DNA of 64,000 nucleotides from Heliocidaris erythrogramma (lineage: Eukaryota > Echinodermata > Echinoidea > Camarodonta > Echinometridae): positions 49,241,197 through 49,305,196 of the forward strand of contig CM046858.1 of the NCBI GenBank assembly GCA_025617745.1. Reading direction: 5' to 3'. Under the pieces are notes generated by a model. The model saw nothing but the letters and a program-made list of their open reading frames with translations. It did no database searches and was not told the origin of the DNA. Each line of letters starts with the position of its first letter. Positions within the stretch are counted from its first letter, which is position 1. A program made the position numbers and the translations under genes. Below are positions 1 to 13,500 of this stretch, piece by piece.

Positions 1-100
1 GGGGGGGGGGGGGGGGGGGCACGATTTGCCGGGCACATTTTAGTTAGACCTATTTTGTAGTTAAGGAACATCATATTAGAAATTCGTGGGGGGGGGCGCA

Positions 101-584
101 TAGGGGAGAGCGGGGTGAGTGGGACAAGAATCGTGATCTGGTACTCTTTCCTTTGTAACATTACTTCAAAAATAATTATTCATTGTAGTCTCTCCATTTT
201 TGCATGGTAAATATTTTATAGTAGGCTACAAACCAAGGTATTTGACACAGTCCCTGCAAAATATTAGTGTTCGTATTTATCGCTAGAAATATTATTGCAA
301 ATTATATAGGGTCATATAAGACTTATATGTTGTATGCGGGGTATTCACTTTAGCCAAGTGGTATACGTATAAAATATTTGACAATGAATAATGAAAAATT
401 TAAAAAAAAGTGTAAAAAAAAAGAAGTGAAAATTAAGGTTACAAGCAAAATCGCAGTATAGCTGTGAATGTATTTGTGAACACTGATAGTCAAGACATTT
501 CGTAGGATCCAAACTAATTTATAAAAGGTTAATTATATTTGAGTGGTGTCCCAGTGGCGTCCCAGTTCACCCCGCTCTCCCCTA
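101..584. repeat. MITE-like element with terminal inverted repeats
   Basis: The element starts TAGGGGAGAGCGGGGTGA and ends with its inverse (TCACCCCGCTCTCCCCTA), leaving about 450 bp of AT-rich non-coding sequence between. No transposase frame is visible. The class is unknown, and similar GGGG-rich ends recur at 38 kb. Confidence 0.75.
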
Positions 585-632
585 CAGGTCTGCTACAAAA
601 TGCATGGTTGACGATTCTGGTGCGCCTGTAAT

Positions 633-976
633 CCAGCTATAGTGGAAGTTATAAACTGATTCAGCGGACCCAGGTTCGAGACTGAGTGACGTCTTTCGGA
701 TGGTGACGTTAAAGGTCGGTCCCAGACGTAAATAATCATATCTGATTGATACCTTTTTTTTTTTTCAATGATCTGTATTGACGATTCCATGAAACACAAA
801 TTATACAATCAACATATTCTCTTGAATGTTCTAACAATATAAACAAATAAAATATTTTATCATCACTTATATAATTATCATGGAAAATATTCTCACTCTG
901 GATTGTAAAATCAAAATTAATAAATGAGCGTTTCTAATGCTGTAACTGAACTGAAATCACGTCTGTAAAAAACCCA

Positions 977-1007
<31 letters not shown>

Positions 1008-1036
1008 CCACACACCCCCACACACACACACACTGA
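633..1036 (+). repeat. SINE copy, interrupted by an insertion
   Basis: A tRNA-like B box (CCAGGTTCGAGACTG) is followed by the body ACGTCTTTCGGATGGTGACG. The body stops near 753 and resumes near 957 as CACGTCTGTAAAAA with a (CA)n tail. The uninterrupted copy at 9219-9388 reads straight through this point, so about 200 bp (T-rich start, AACTGAACTGAAAT-like end) was inserted here. tRNA-derived origin is inferred from the box B. Confidence 0.7.
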
Positions 1037-1552
1037 TGGGACAGGGCACGCTTCTTCCTGGAAACATTCGAGGGGGTCGCCCCTGGTCCTCCCCGAAATT
1101 GAGAAAGACCCCCTTTCCAGGGGGAGTGGGGAAGCCGGTCAAGAATGACTCAAAATAGTTACTTAACAATAATTTTACACATTAAATGAAAGGACAAATA
1201 GTGTGGAAACAATTATATGATCAGACTTGGATTTGCCTATGTGATCAGTTTTTTTTTCTTAAATGCAACATTTAGAGAGCAAAAGAATAAAGTGGTGACT
1301 GAGAGCTTCAAGTTCTTATACTAAAAATTTAAAAATCATTTTATTCGGGAGGAGGGGGGGGGGGTGACCTGTCACGTACAGGCTCCCTTATCCTCCCGGC
1401 GTCATTAACCTTCCTTGGATGTCGCGTCCCCATAAAGAAATCGCCGCCCGTGCAATATGCTTGATACGCCACAAATCCGCTGAAAAATAGAAATTCTTTT
1501 AAAAAATCCTTGAGTACGTACGTATAGGAGACTAGCAAAACAAAATCTTGAA
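1037..1552 (+). promoter_or_regulatory. ORC3 5' flank (presumed promoter and 5' UTR)
   Basis: This is non-repetitive sequence directly upstream of the ORC3 start. It contains a G-run near 1350-1364 and CpG-containing stretches at 1380-1460. No TATA box or clear initiator can be pointed to. Promoter function is inferred only from position. Confidence 0.35.
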
Positions 1553-4500
1553 ATGGCAGACCGCGAATCTGAATCCACGTGTGAAGCGACAACATCGGTT
1601 TCAAAGGTGAGTAAACTCGTCTTTTTAGAGGGCACTGCTCAGCTATTATCGTATGATAACATTTCATGATCATGAAATTTAACATGGAGTATGATTTATT
1701 TTTCTCTAGGGATGTTTTGTGTTCAAGTCCAAGAAGAGACGGAGGCCTCTTTATCCAGGTAAGTGACCCAGCCCCACCTATGTATTCTTGTGATGTATTT
1801 TGGGCGAATTCCGTGGGGGTGGGGGTAAGGGGGGGGGGGGGGGGGGGTGGGAGAGACAGAGAGAGAAGGGGGGGGGGGGGGGGGGGTAATGCAATGCCTT
1901 TTTGTAGCCAGAGAGCCTCTACCTTTATGATTTCAATTTCTTTTTGCGTACCAATGTAGTAAACTAGGATTACACCACTCCCGGGTACATTTCTGTAAAA
2001 TAGTTGGTATTTTCTGTCGCATGTACTAAAGGTATGGGGGAAAAAATAAGATAAATATTTTAAATACTTGCTTTCAAATTCAGCCCTTAAAAATCTCACT
2101 CCTACCTCAAATGGCCGTTAGGAAGAACTTTTTATATTTTCAGCAAAATCCAAAGTCAAAATCTTGTCCAAAACCGGAGAAATCCCCGCCGATTTGTTTC
2201 GCGATCGCGTGTTGTTTACAAACTGCCGATGTCTTAGACTAAAATCGGCCAATACAATTTTTGTCCACGAAGAAACTCGGGATCGCAAGCGCACATCGAT
2301 CTTTACGATCGCGCACACAGAAAATCGGAACTTTTCCGTCTACGCCATAGGGACCGAATTTTTGAGGACAAAACTCTTTTGGGGAGATGTCGGCGCCCGC
2401 GGCGACCAGGAAATGTACACAATGACTCCGATGGCTCGTTTCGCGAGAATCAACAGTAAATTACGGATTTGATTTTTGAAAATATCTTTTCCAACATTGG
2501 TGAGTTGAATTTATTGTATTTCTTGGATATTTTGGGGTCGGTTTTTGTAAATTAAATGCCGATTTTGAGTGAATATTGGTGACTTTTGTGCAGTGGTGTT
2601 TTAAAAAGATGAGGTGTATGACTGCCTACATTATACACACGAAGTATAGGAATGTAGCTATGAGTGGATTAAACCACTCACGGGTACATTACTGTAAAAT
2701 AGTTGGTATTTTCTGTCGCATGTACTAAAGGTATGGGGGGAAAAATAAGATAAATATTTTAAATACTTGCTTTCAAATTCAGCCCTTAAAAATCTCACTC
2801 CTACCTCAAATGGCCGTTAGGAAGAACTTTTGATATTTTCAGCAAAATCCAAAGTCAATATCTTGTCCAAAACCGGAGAAATCCCCGCCGATTTGTTTCG
2901 CGATCGCGTGTTGTTTACAAACTGCCGATGTCTTAGACTAAATCGGCCAATATAATTTTTGTCCACGAAGAAACTCGGGATCGCAAGCGCACATCGATCT
3001 TTACGATCGCGCACACAGAAAATCGGAACTTTTCCGTGTACGCCATAGGGACCGAATTTTTGAGGACAAAACTCTTTTGGGGAGATGTCAGCGCCCGCGG
3101 CGACCAGGAAATGTACACAATGACTCCGATAGCTCGTTTCGCGAGAATCAACAGTAAATTACGGATTTCATTTTTGGAAATATCTTTTCCAGCATTGGTG
3201 AGTTGAATTTATTGTATTTCTTGGATATTTTGGGGTCGGTTTTTGAAAATTAAATGCCGATTTTGAGTGAATATTGGTGACTTTTGTGCAGTGGTGTTTT
3301 AAAAAGATGAGGTGTATGACTGCCTACATTATACACACGAAGTATAGGAATGTAGCTATGAGTGGATTAAACTAGATCTACATACTCTATTGGATGATGA
3401 TGACGAGGCCGAGGATGATGAAGATCATGACATGATGATGATGATGAGGAATATGTGATGATGATGTCTGACATTGATGATGATGGTTGATGATGATGAT
3501 GTTGATGATGATGCTGATGGTGGTAGTGTTAATGATGATGCTGATGGTGGTTATCATGAACTGAAGAAGCAGGTATGCTAGCCTTGTCCTTGGCTGTTCA
3601 AAGTGATAGAGATCAACTTTTTTTTTGCACGGGTGTTTTCTTTTTTATCCAGATTCATGACTTGTAGTGCCAGTTGTAAGTCTGTTTGTGCTGGTGGTAT
3701 TATTGCACTTTGTGAAGGCAATTTAAACTTTTTTGTTACTAGACCAATATCAAAACTGAAAGTCTTTTACAAATGAAAAAAAAAATAATAGAGACCTCTA
3801 ATAAACAGCAATATCTTCATTTTTCTGTTTGCTTATTCCCTGACATTGGAATACCGGATTTTTAATCTTAGGGTGAACTGAACCTTCTCCCTACAATTAT
3901 ATCTGTAAAGTTGTTTTACTTTTCAAATCATGATAGTCAAACTTAATGCACAAAATAGAATCTTAGATGCAGCGTCTTTTGTTTCTTCCATGAATGTGTT
4001 TGTTGTGAATGCAGGCGATTATTACATACCAGAAAGTAAATCAGAAACCAGTCAGGATTGTAAGCTGAGATATGAGACGGGGGATACTCAATGGGAGCTC
4101 ATCAATGATGATATTCTGGTAAGATCTTCTACTGCTTATCCACTCCATTTTGCAGTCAGACCCAACTTCGGAAAACCGAGCACAGGTATATACTCCGAAA
4201 ACGGCATATTAATATAGAGCCCTCATCGATCAGTGCGAGGCAGTGTGTACAAAGGCATGGGGAAAATCTTACAAAGTCAACCTGCCAACGATAAACATAT
4301 TTGTAAAAATATTTGTAAAAATAATGCTGTGTGTCAATTATCTTCGAAATCCTTGAATGATTTGTCATATGAAATGACAAACATTTAAAATAAATATATC
4401 CGCAGCATTTCTTTGGAAAAATATATTATCAACAGCAGGTTGCACGAATTCCTCCATGACTTTTGTACACACTGTTTTGCAATGAATGATGAGGGCTCTA

Positions 4501-7500
4501 TATTCATCTTGCTCTATACGCCTTTTTCAGAATATATACCCATGCTCCTTTTTCTGGAGTTGGGTCTGACTGACATGAGACAGTTGAATGCCTTAGAGCA
4601 CAGCAGATAGATTAACTTGTTCAGCTCCTGTCAAATAATGATAATAATGATGTCTTCTATAGCGGTGGTACTAGTATCTGCGAGCTCAGGCACTCACTTA
4701 TGGTACTTGTTCCAAAACTATAGATGTATATCAGGTCCTGTTTCATAAAACTTGTTATCAATAACAAGTTACAATAACAGTTATAAGCTACTGAAATCCT
4801 TGAAGCTGATTGGCTGAGAGCAAATTTGGGGCATTTGTTATTGATAACAAGTTTTATGAAACAGGGCCCAGGTGAACTACTAAGAATATTATGTTATCGT
4901 GTCATGATTTGACAAATAAAACAATGAAAAATAATCATCAAATGTTAACGATAATAATGCTTTTCTTCTTCTTTATAGTCTTTGCAGACTGAAGTCAACA
5001 AGTCACTGTTTGATGATCTTCTTAACTTCATCAAGAATGCCCAGGCTGGATTCAGGCTAGACCAGGATCCTGCTATAAGTCAGACTAGACCTGGTCTAAA
5101 AGAGATCCCAACAGCTGCATTTGTGACTGGTAATTCATCTTAGTATAAATGATTATGTTTGGGAATTATTGAACTAGTATCACAGGCAGCTTTTAAAAAA
5201 GGCCCCAATAATTGAAGATAATATTAAAATCTTGACTGGGCATAGTTCATATAATGATTGACATGTGTTGTGTACCTAATCTTGTTCATTCTTGTCATGC
5301 TTTTAACTAGCCTAGATTATGATCCGTCAAATTAACACTCGCTTTAAGTTCTACTTATTTTCAGGATGCTAAAAAGTCATTTTCTGAGTAAAGTCAAAGC
5401 AATTCACTATTCCTTTATATTTTCACACAAGTGGAATTTGATTAGCCACTATTTCTTCATGAAGCTAGTGTATGAATGCAGATCTGCATTTTTAGCTCAC
5501 CTGAGCCTATGGCTCGAGTGAGCTATTGCGATGGAAATTTGTCCGTCGTCCGTCGTGCGTCGTCCGTCGTCCGTCGTCCGTCGTCCGTTAACTTTTTACA
5601 TTTTCATCTTCTTCTCCAAAACCCATGATTGGAATTCAACCAAACTTGGTAGGAATCATCCTTAGGGGTAGGGGACCCAAAGTTGCTAAAATGGTACATG
5701 TGGCCCCCAGGGGGGCCCAGGGGGCCCAGGGGGAGGGCCCCCAATTGTAAAAGCTATGTAAATTTCAAACATCTTCTTCTCCAGAACCAGGCATAGCTCA
5801 GACTTGGTATTTTGTATGGAGATACCTCTATAGATGAAGAATGAATGTTGTTCATGAAATTTCTCTGAGTGGCCCTATAGGGGCCCTGTGGGGGTAACAT
5901 ACTGGAGGGGGGGGGGCGCTGCCAGGCAAAATGTACATTCTGATCTTCTTCTCCAAAACACATGATCGGAATTCAACCAAACTTGGTAGGAATCATCCTT
6001 AGGGGTAGGGGACCCAAAGTTGCTAAAATGGTACATGTGGCCCCCAGGGGGAGAGCCCCCAATTGTAAAAGCTATGTAAATTTCAAACATCTTCTCCAGA
6101 ACCAGGAATAGCTCAGACTTGGTATTGTGTATGGAGATTTTTTTTCTGAGTGGCCCTATAGGGGGTCTGTGGGGGTAACATACTGGAGGGGGGGGGGGGG
6201 GGTGGCGCAAGTTGTCCGCCATCCATAAACTTTTTACATTTTCAGCTTCTCCAAAACCCATGATTGGAATTTAACCGAACTTGGTAGGAAGCTCAGACTT
6301 GGTATTGTGTATAAAGAGACCTCTATAGATGAAGAATGAAAGTTGTTCATGTGCTAGAGAGAACATGCACCAGATGTGAATTGATCCACCTCAGGTGAGC
6401 GTCGTGCCCCCTGGGGCTCTTGTTATTTGACACACAGATGTGACAGTGACTGACCAGTGACTGACCAGTGACTACTATGTCAGCTGAGAGCCAGAAGGGT
6501 GTTAGCTCATAATTTTTTACACAGAGTTAACTCTCTCTTTCTCAGGAGACAATATAGTCCTTTATACCCTTCAGTATCAATGCAGGAGCTATCAAGACAA
6601 TTCCATTAACATGCAACTGTGAATGTGACTGTTCAGTGACTATAATGCTCATCTTCTTTTATAAGCTTCAGTATCAAGCAGATCCTATGAAAATTTCTCT
6701 TTGACATACAGGTGTGAACGTGACTGACCACCATGATGTCTTTACCATGTTAGCATCGGTCTTCCAGGAGAGAGTGAGCCCTCACGTGGTGTGTCTGACG
6801 TCCAGAAATTGCACAACGCTGAAAGGACTGATGGGATCAGTGGTATCCCAGCTCATGGGCATTGAGTATTTGGTAAGAAAGACGAGCTAAAGGAGATCTG
6901 TCCATGAACATGTGTGAAGTTTTTGGTTTCCATGATATTCATAAATATTTGATGATAATAATAAGATAATAATAAGAGGGTATACTTGTATAACGCATAT
7001 GCTGCTTATGAGCTCTTGCTGCTTCACTATTATCCTGACTTTAGTAGGGCTGCTATTACAGTGTTCTAGCATTGAAGGAATTTCTGCCTAGCATGTACCC
7101 AATTAATACTTAAGGGTATTTAGTTGCAAAGACAGATTATTTTCTTGACAAATTGTCAAAACACCAATGATAGCTTTCTACATGTAGTATTGCACAGAAA
7201 TTGTAAATCCACACATTGTTTTATTGCAGGCTTCTGAAGATGAAGACACAATGCCAGAAGTGAATATGAAGAAGGTCCCTTGTACATTCCCAGTTCTACA
7301 AGCGTGGTATAAGGACAATGTACAGGTACAATATGGTCTTGTTTAGTTATATTTATTCTGATATTTATTTTTACTATTAATTTACTATTAAAGTTTACCC
7401 CATTTACAGCTATCACTAACATTTTGTGGTTTGGCTAAAAAAAAGTTTTGATGCAAAATCTTCAAAAATATACCAGGCTTTTTGCAGAAAGAGCATAAAT

Positions 7501-10500
7501 TCAGCAATGTAGGGAAGCCAACTTAATTACTTTCTCTCTTTTGTTGTTGTTGGTGTTGTTTTTGCTTATTACCCAACTCTAATTTTTTTTCTCCAAAATT
7601 GTTTGGCAGATATCACCTACCGGTATTTGTAGCTTTTGACATTCTGTGGTAGTTTTTTTTCCCCCCATTATTTCAAGTATTTATTTTGTGTCATCACAAC
7701 ATGTAAAGATTACCTTTAAACATGATTTGCTTTCTTCACCAAACCACCAGAAGAGGAAATTACCAGGCACCACATCAACCTTCAAATCGCCCCGTCGTTC
7801 AAGGAAGCGAAGATCAATGACTGGGCCGGTCTCTTATCCGGAGTTTCCTCCTATCGTCATCGTCCTCGAAGACTTTGAAGGTTTCAAGCCTGTTGTCATT
7901 CAGGACTTCATCCATATCTGCAGGTGTGTTGAAGTCGCACCTATTGGGTGTAGTGGCTGATAACAATTTTCATTGACATGTTAGATGCAATATGATTTTG
8001 AAAATTGCATATATTCTCCATAGACCCCAGCCCAAGTTATCTCAGTCAGTCATATTTAATGGATTAAAAGTAGAGATATTGATCAGAATTTGTATGGAAT
8101 ATATTATATAGAAAAGTGCATGAGAATTAGTTAATGTAATAAAAATCACCTTGGACTATGTATTTTAGATGTTCGTTTGTGACTGCATTATCGCAACTTA
8201 TTTCTTACAAACATCAAACCAATTGATTACAAATATCTCTGTTCTTGAATGCTAAAGATAAAAAAATAAGAAGTATATAATCATACAAATGTACATTTGC
8301 TAATGTTCCCCTCACCATTGGCACTAGCAAAAAGAAATTATACCTATGGTAAAGAGGTTGAAATTGATGTAATTTCGGAAGAGATAAGTGAATTAGAAGG
8401 TAATTTGGAATTCTTGTAATAATGGAAAATGAAATGATTTGACCCCTGACAGTCAATATCTGGACAAGCTCCCTCTGGTGTTGACCTTTGGAATAGCTAC
8501 ATCGGTGACAGTAATTCATCGTCTCTTACCTCAGTCTGTATCATCTTGTTTGAGTATTGAGAAGTTTCAGGCTCAGCCTTCATCCATCTATCTCTCGCAA
8601 GTTATTGACAAGGTGAGAAATTAAATCTATTTCATAAGTTCTCCAGCTTGCATTCACCGTAATAAATGTTTTACTCAGCTGCAGTAAAATGCTGATATGT
8701 AGTGTTCACATACAAGTATATGGAAGACAAAGGAGATATCAACTTTGTGATTTGATGAGATATAATTTTAATATTGATATTACGTTTGGTTATATGTTTC
8801 TTACGTTACATTGGTTTATACTCCTGTAATTTAGCTGCCTCAACTTTAATAAATAGATGTTTTCTTGTGTTTTCTTTTGCTTAGGTGTTGTTGACAGCCA
8901 AGCATCCATTCAAGCTAGGGTCAAAGGTCTTCCAGCTATTACTAGATCTCTTTCTCTACCATGACTTCTCTGTCATGAACTTTGTGCAAGGGTTACAGGT
9001 CAGTATACTTAACCCTTTCGTGACAAGAATTATTTAAGGGCTAAATTGATCACATTTTGTTCTTCAAATTGGCAACAACAATATTTTTCTTTTAGTGCTA
9101 CATGGTTCTGATAAGGTATAATAACTTTGAAAACAATATACATGGTTAGCGATTTTGTCGAAAAGTTGAAAAAATTGCCAATTTTGATTAAAAAACAATG
9201 ATTTTGAACCTCTTTAACTAATCCAGCTACCAGTGGAAGTTATAAACTGATTCAGCAGACCCAGGTTCGAGACTGAGTCACGTCTTTCGGATGGTGACGT
9301 TAAAGGTCGGTCCCAGACGTAAATAATCATATCTGATTGATACACGTCTGTAAAAACCCAATTACACACACACACACACACACACACCTCAACTTGTTGC
9401 CAATTTAAAGATTTTAAAGGTTATTCTTGTTTTTAAAATTCCTGCCATCAGGCGCAATATGTTCATGCAACAAAAATGGACATAGCATGTGCAGAATTTT
9501 TTGCTCTTTCTACTCATGCATCTGGTATATTTTTTAGAGCTCTGAATCAAAAGTTATTGAGCCAAACCACAAAATGTGGTCAATTCTCTCGAAAGGGTTA
9601 AAGTTCACATCAGACTCATTATTAAGGTCAATGATAAAAATGGATTTGATTTGTGGAGATAACGGTATTCAACTAATATAAAGAATCTTGAGTTTTTGCT
9701 TTGACAGAATATTGAATTTTGGCATGAAATATTTTTCTTAAACGTGCACTCTTTCATTGAAGGATTTTTATTCATTGTTTATACATAAAGTGAAGTCCAA
9801 TTATTTTTGTTTCAACAACAAATTAGCTGTGCATTTTAAATTTCAAGTTGTCATTTTTAATTTCTTATGTATAGTAAACATCTCATATATTTTCTTGCCT
9901 CTTGGATAAGGATAAGCACACCAATATGATCATGCTTTGATATGCCTTTTTTTATTGTATGTTTCCAATTATGTATATGATATATTTTAGATAAGCACTC
10001 CTGAAGGAACATAATGAATTACTTTTTGCTTGTTGTCTGCATTCTCAGTATACAGTTTTAGATCACTACTTCTCCCAGCCACTCAGCATCTTATGCTGTC
10101 GCTATGGCGACGCAATCAACAGGACTCGGAACCTATCGCACGGGCAGCTGGAGCTCTTCAGACAGGCCTCTTCATTTAGGAGGTAGGTTCTAGGATGAAA
10201 TAGAAAGTATTTTGGGAGTTCTTATGGCCGGGGGGGGGGGGGGGGCCTGGGAGGCCCCCCCCCCCCGGCCATAAGATCTCGGCAACGGTTGACTCTGCGC
10301 GCATGAAATTTGGCACAGATGTAGATTAACTTGTGTAGAACACAATCCTGGTGTAATTTTTTTCAGTATTCTTGTTCGTTTTTTTAAATTAATTATTTTA
10401 TTACATAATATGCAAATTTTTTTGATTTTTTTTTTTTCAAAATGGTAAATTTTGCTATATGAAGATGAAAATGGACTGAATATTGGCTGTAACTGGACCT

Positions 10501-13500
10501 CTAAGACTCACAAATACATAAAAAGAAAGAAAATTGGGTAAAACGGTGTTTTATTCATTAATATTCATTAATATGCAAATTAGCTGTGTCATGTGTATTA
10601 CAAGCCAATAATGTATTTCTTTGTTTTTATTCTTATGTATTTTTTTGTTTTTGAATTTTAATGTATTCTATTGTTTGCCAACCATAAAGCATATTTGTTA
10701 AATGAATATTGTGATAATAAACAAGAAATTGTAATGATTACTAGGAATGGTTACTTTTTTGCCATAGGCTAATACACACATGAATGGAGAATTTGATCAT
10801 TTTGCTTGACATGTGATCAATAATTGTAATCTGACACCAGAACCGTATGACCGATCCACATAAATGAGGTATCAAAATGTGCGTGAAACATCAGGGGAAA
10901 AAGTCATGAAATTTGAGTGCGAAAGATTCAGCCGTCGCGAGGCCACGTACAAAATTCGGGAGGGGGGGGCCTCCCAGGCCCCCCCCCCCCCCCCCCCCCC
11001 GGCCTAGTTAGGGTTAAAGACTATATTGCCCTTTCCTTCAACTCCGGCAATATGATTATATCGAGCACAAAATAGTGTTATTTTGGGGATAATATATGAC
11101 CATATTGTACTCAATATAGTCTTATATTACCCCCCAAATGAGTCTATCAAAGTGATTACTGATAATCCATGTTATAGCCTATTAAAGATAAAGTTGAGTT
11201 CTGGTCTTGAGATTGAATTATGAAAGAAACTGTCTCAAAACTACTGAAAGGTTGATTTTATAGCATATAAGAAATGGTGTATGCTGTAAGTTTTTGGAAT
11301 CACCAAAATGATAAGAAATTAACTCAGTCCTGCCGTGAGTCACATGCACTGCACACAGAAATGTGTATATGAGACTACACACAAATGTTCGGCCCAAACA
11401 TTTCATCTGTTTCTTGTCATATTTTTAATGTGAGGGCATTTGAAGAGCAATCCTTTTCAGGGGACATTTCTACTCTGATAATCTTCCAAATTGAAATAAA
11501 GAGAATGAGAAAGCTCGCAATTTATTTTTGACCTTTCGCAGAACTCACCCTTTCCTTTAAAGTTTGTTCACATATCACTTGTATCGGGAATCAGTTCACA
11601 GACTTGAGATGATGAGTGATAACCGAGTCAACCACTTTTACGACTGTGACAAAATGTCCAATAGTACCTCCGAGAACAATTTTTAAACCCAATCTTCTTC
11701 CTCCCCCAACTCGCATTCTTGTAGTTACTCCAGAGTTGTCTTGGTTGCTTCCCTCCAATTACCAGCCACTTCACAGATCATGAATGTGATAAAATTTTCT
11801 TCTGTACTTGTATCCTTATTTCTATATTTTTATGGTAGTATCTGTTTCTGGATATTCATCTTAATCTTACATTCAGGTATGTTGATGGTCGGCCTCTTAG
11901 TGACCAGAGAGCTCTTCTCTTAGATGATAAACACATGAAGGTAGGGTCATATACTAATTATTTTATTGATATGCTAATTGTTTTATATATACGTAGTCAT
12001 TTCTAATTTAAGATTCCTCTGCCTCAATAAAAGTTTGAGAATAAAAGATAAAAAGTGTATTGAGAAATAGTAGCATCAAGAATTCATTTTATTATTGCCT
12101 ATCTCTCCATGCTGCCGTTTAGAAAACACTTCAAGAGCTTCTGAAACGGATTAATGAGTACCACAAAGCCTTCTTCCCTGTACTCGGGTGTCTTCACATC
12201 CTATCAGAGGGACTTCCTTATCATCCGCTAGGCAAACAGATGAGAGAACTCTTTGCCATGGCAACAGATGGAGATATATTTGAAACAGAAGCATATCAAG
12301 AGGCCTTCAAATTCATGAAGTAGGGCAAACAAATCCACTTATTTTCTTGGGGGGCAGATTTGACAATTTCAGATATTACAAGCAATATTTCTGATTTACT
12401 TTAAAGGCAATCTAGTTAAGCTACATTACCTTTAATGTTCTAGTGCACACTGTCAGATCATGTTTATTTTTCAAATTCATTTATGTATACATTATTGTTT
12501 TTTTATTAATTTCTATTTTTATTTTTTATGTATTTGTTTTTATTTTTTATGTTATTTTGTATTTGTTATTACTTTTTTTAAGTTACTAATTTATTTTTAA
12601 ATTTTTATCTTATTTAATTTTAGTTTATTATTGTTATTAATATTTTTTTTATATTTTATTTTTTTTAAATTTTATTTATTTATTTATTTATTTTTTTTTT
12701 TTTTTGGGGGGGGGGGAGTCATGGAAATATCCTTTGATTCTTTTTATTATTGGTTCCTTTTGTTTGAGCTAGGAGCATCACACAGCTGCATATATAGGAC
12801 ATGACAGATGCAGGTAACAAATCAGTGATATCTCATATCAAATATTTGCTTATTTTCTTGACTGGAAATTGACTCCACGCAATTCTTATCTCTTTCAGAA
12901 TGCTTGCTCGAGATGAATTTATCAATAAGATGACAAACTGTGAAGAAGCACTCTCTACCTGCGAAGGATTACAAGAAGCAAGGTTTCAGCTGGAGACACT
13001 TCAAGCAAAGATGGAAACGTTAGGAGGTACAGGAGTCACAGATTTTCTTGTAGTGAATAGAAAATGAAATATGAGGCAGGACTTTGCATGAAATACCGTA
13101 TGATAGCACCAAAGTATAGTTTTTTATTTACTTGACTTGCAATGAATAAGATAAAGAATGTGAAACTTTACTCGATGCTTTGATTAGGCATTTATAGTTC
13201 AGTTGTCTTTCTTGACCCAGGAGTAGTAACCAGCAGTACTATGCACAGGTAATGACCACTGGCTCTAAATCCAGGCTAACTTCTCAAAGTTCATGAAGAC
13301 AGAATTTTTTTACAGAATTATATGCCATACAAATACAAAATATAATTTTCATTATCATGAAGTATTTTGTGTAACTTTACATTGTTAAATGTTTTCCTTT
13401 CAAGTGATACATTATTTTTTAAAAAGCAATGAACTCTTTGTGCATTTCAATTCAAACCTGTATAGAAAATTGCAACCAGCCTGCTGAAGTAGACAGCACA

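Noticed and set aside
1341-2099. 252-codon minus-strand frame across the ORC3 5' end
   Set aside because: It runs through G-runs and ORC3 exons 1-2 on the opposite strand and is rich in poly-Pro and Leu from simple sequence. The plus-strand exons match ORC3 exactly.
2118-3151. 70-100 codon frames in the tandem cassette on both strands
   Set aside because: Single-base differences between copies break the frames, and neither strand shows a recognisable domain; kept as a repeat, not a gene.
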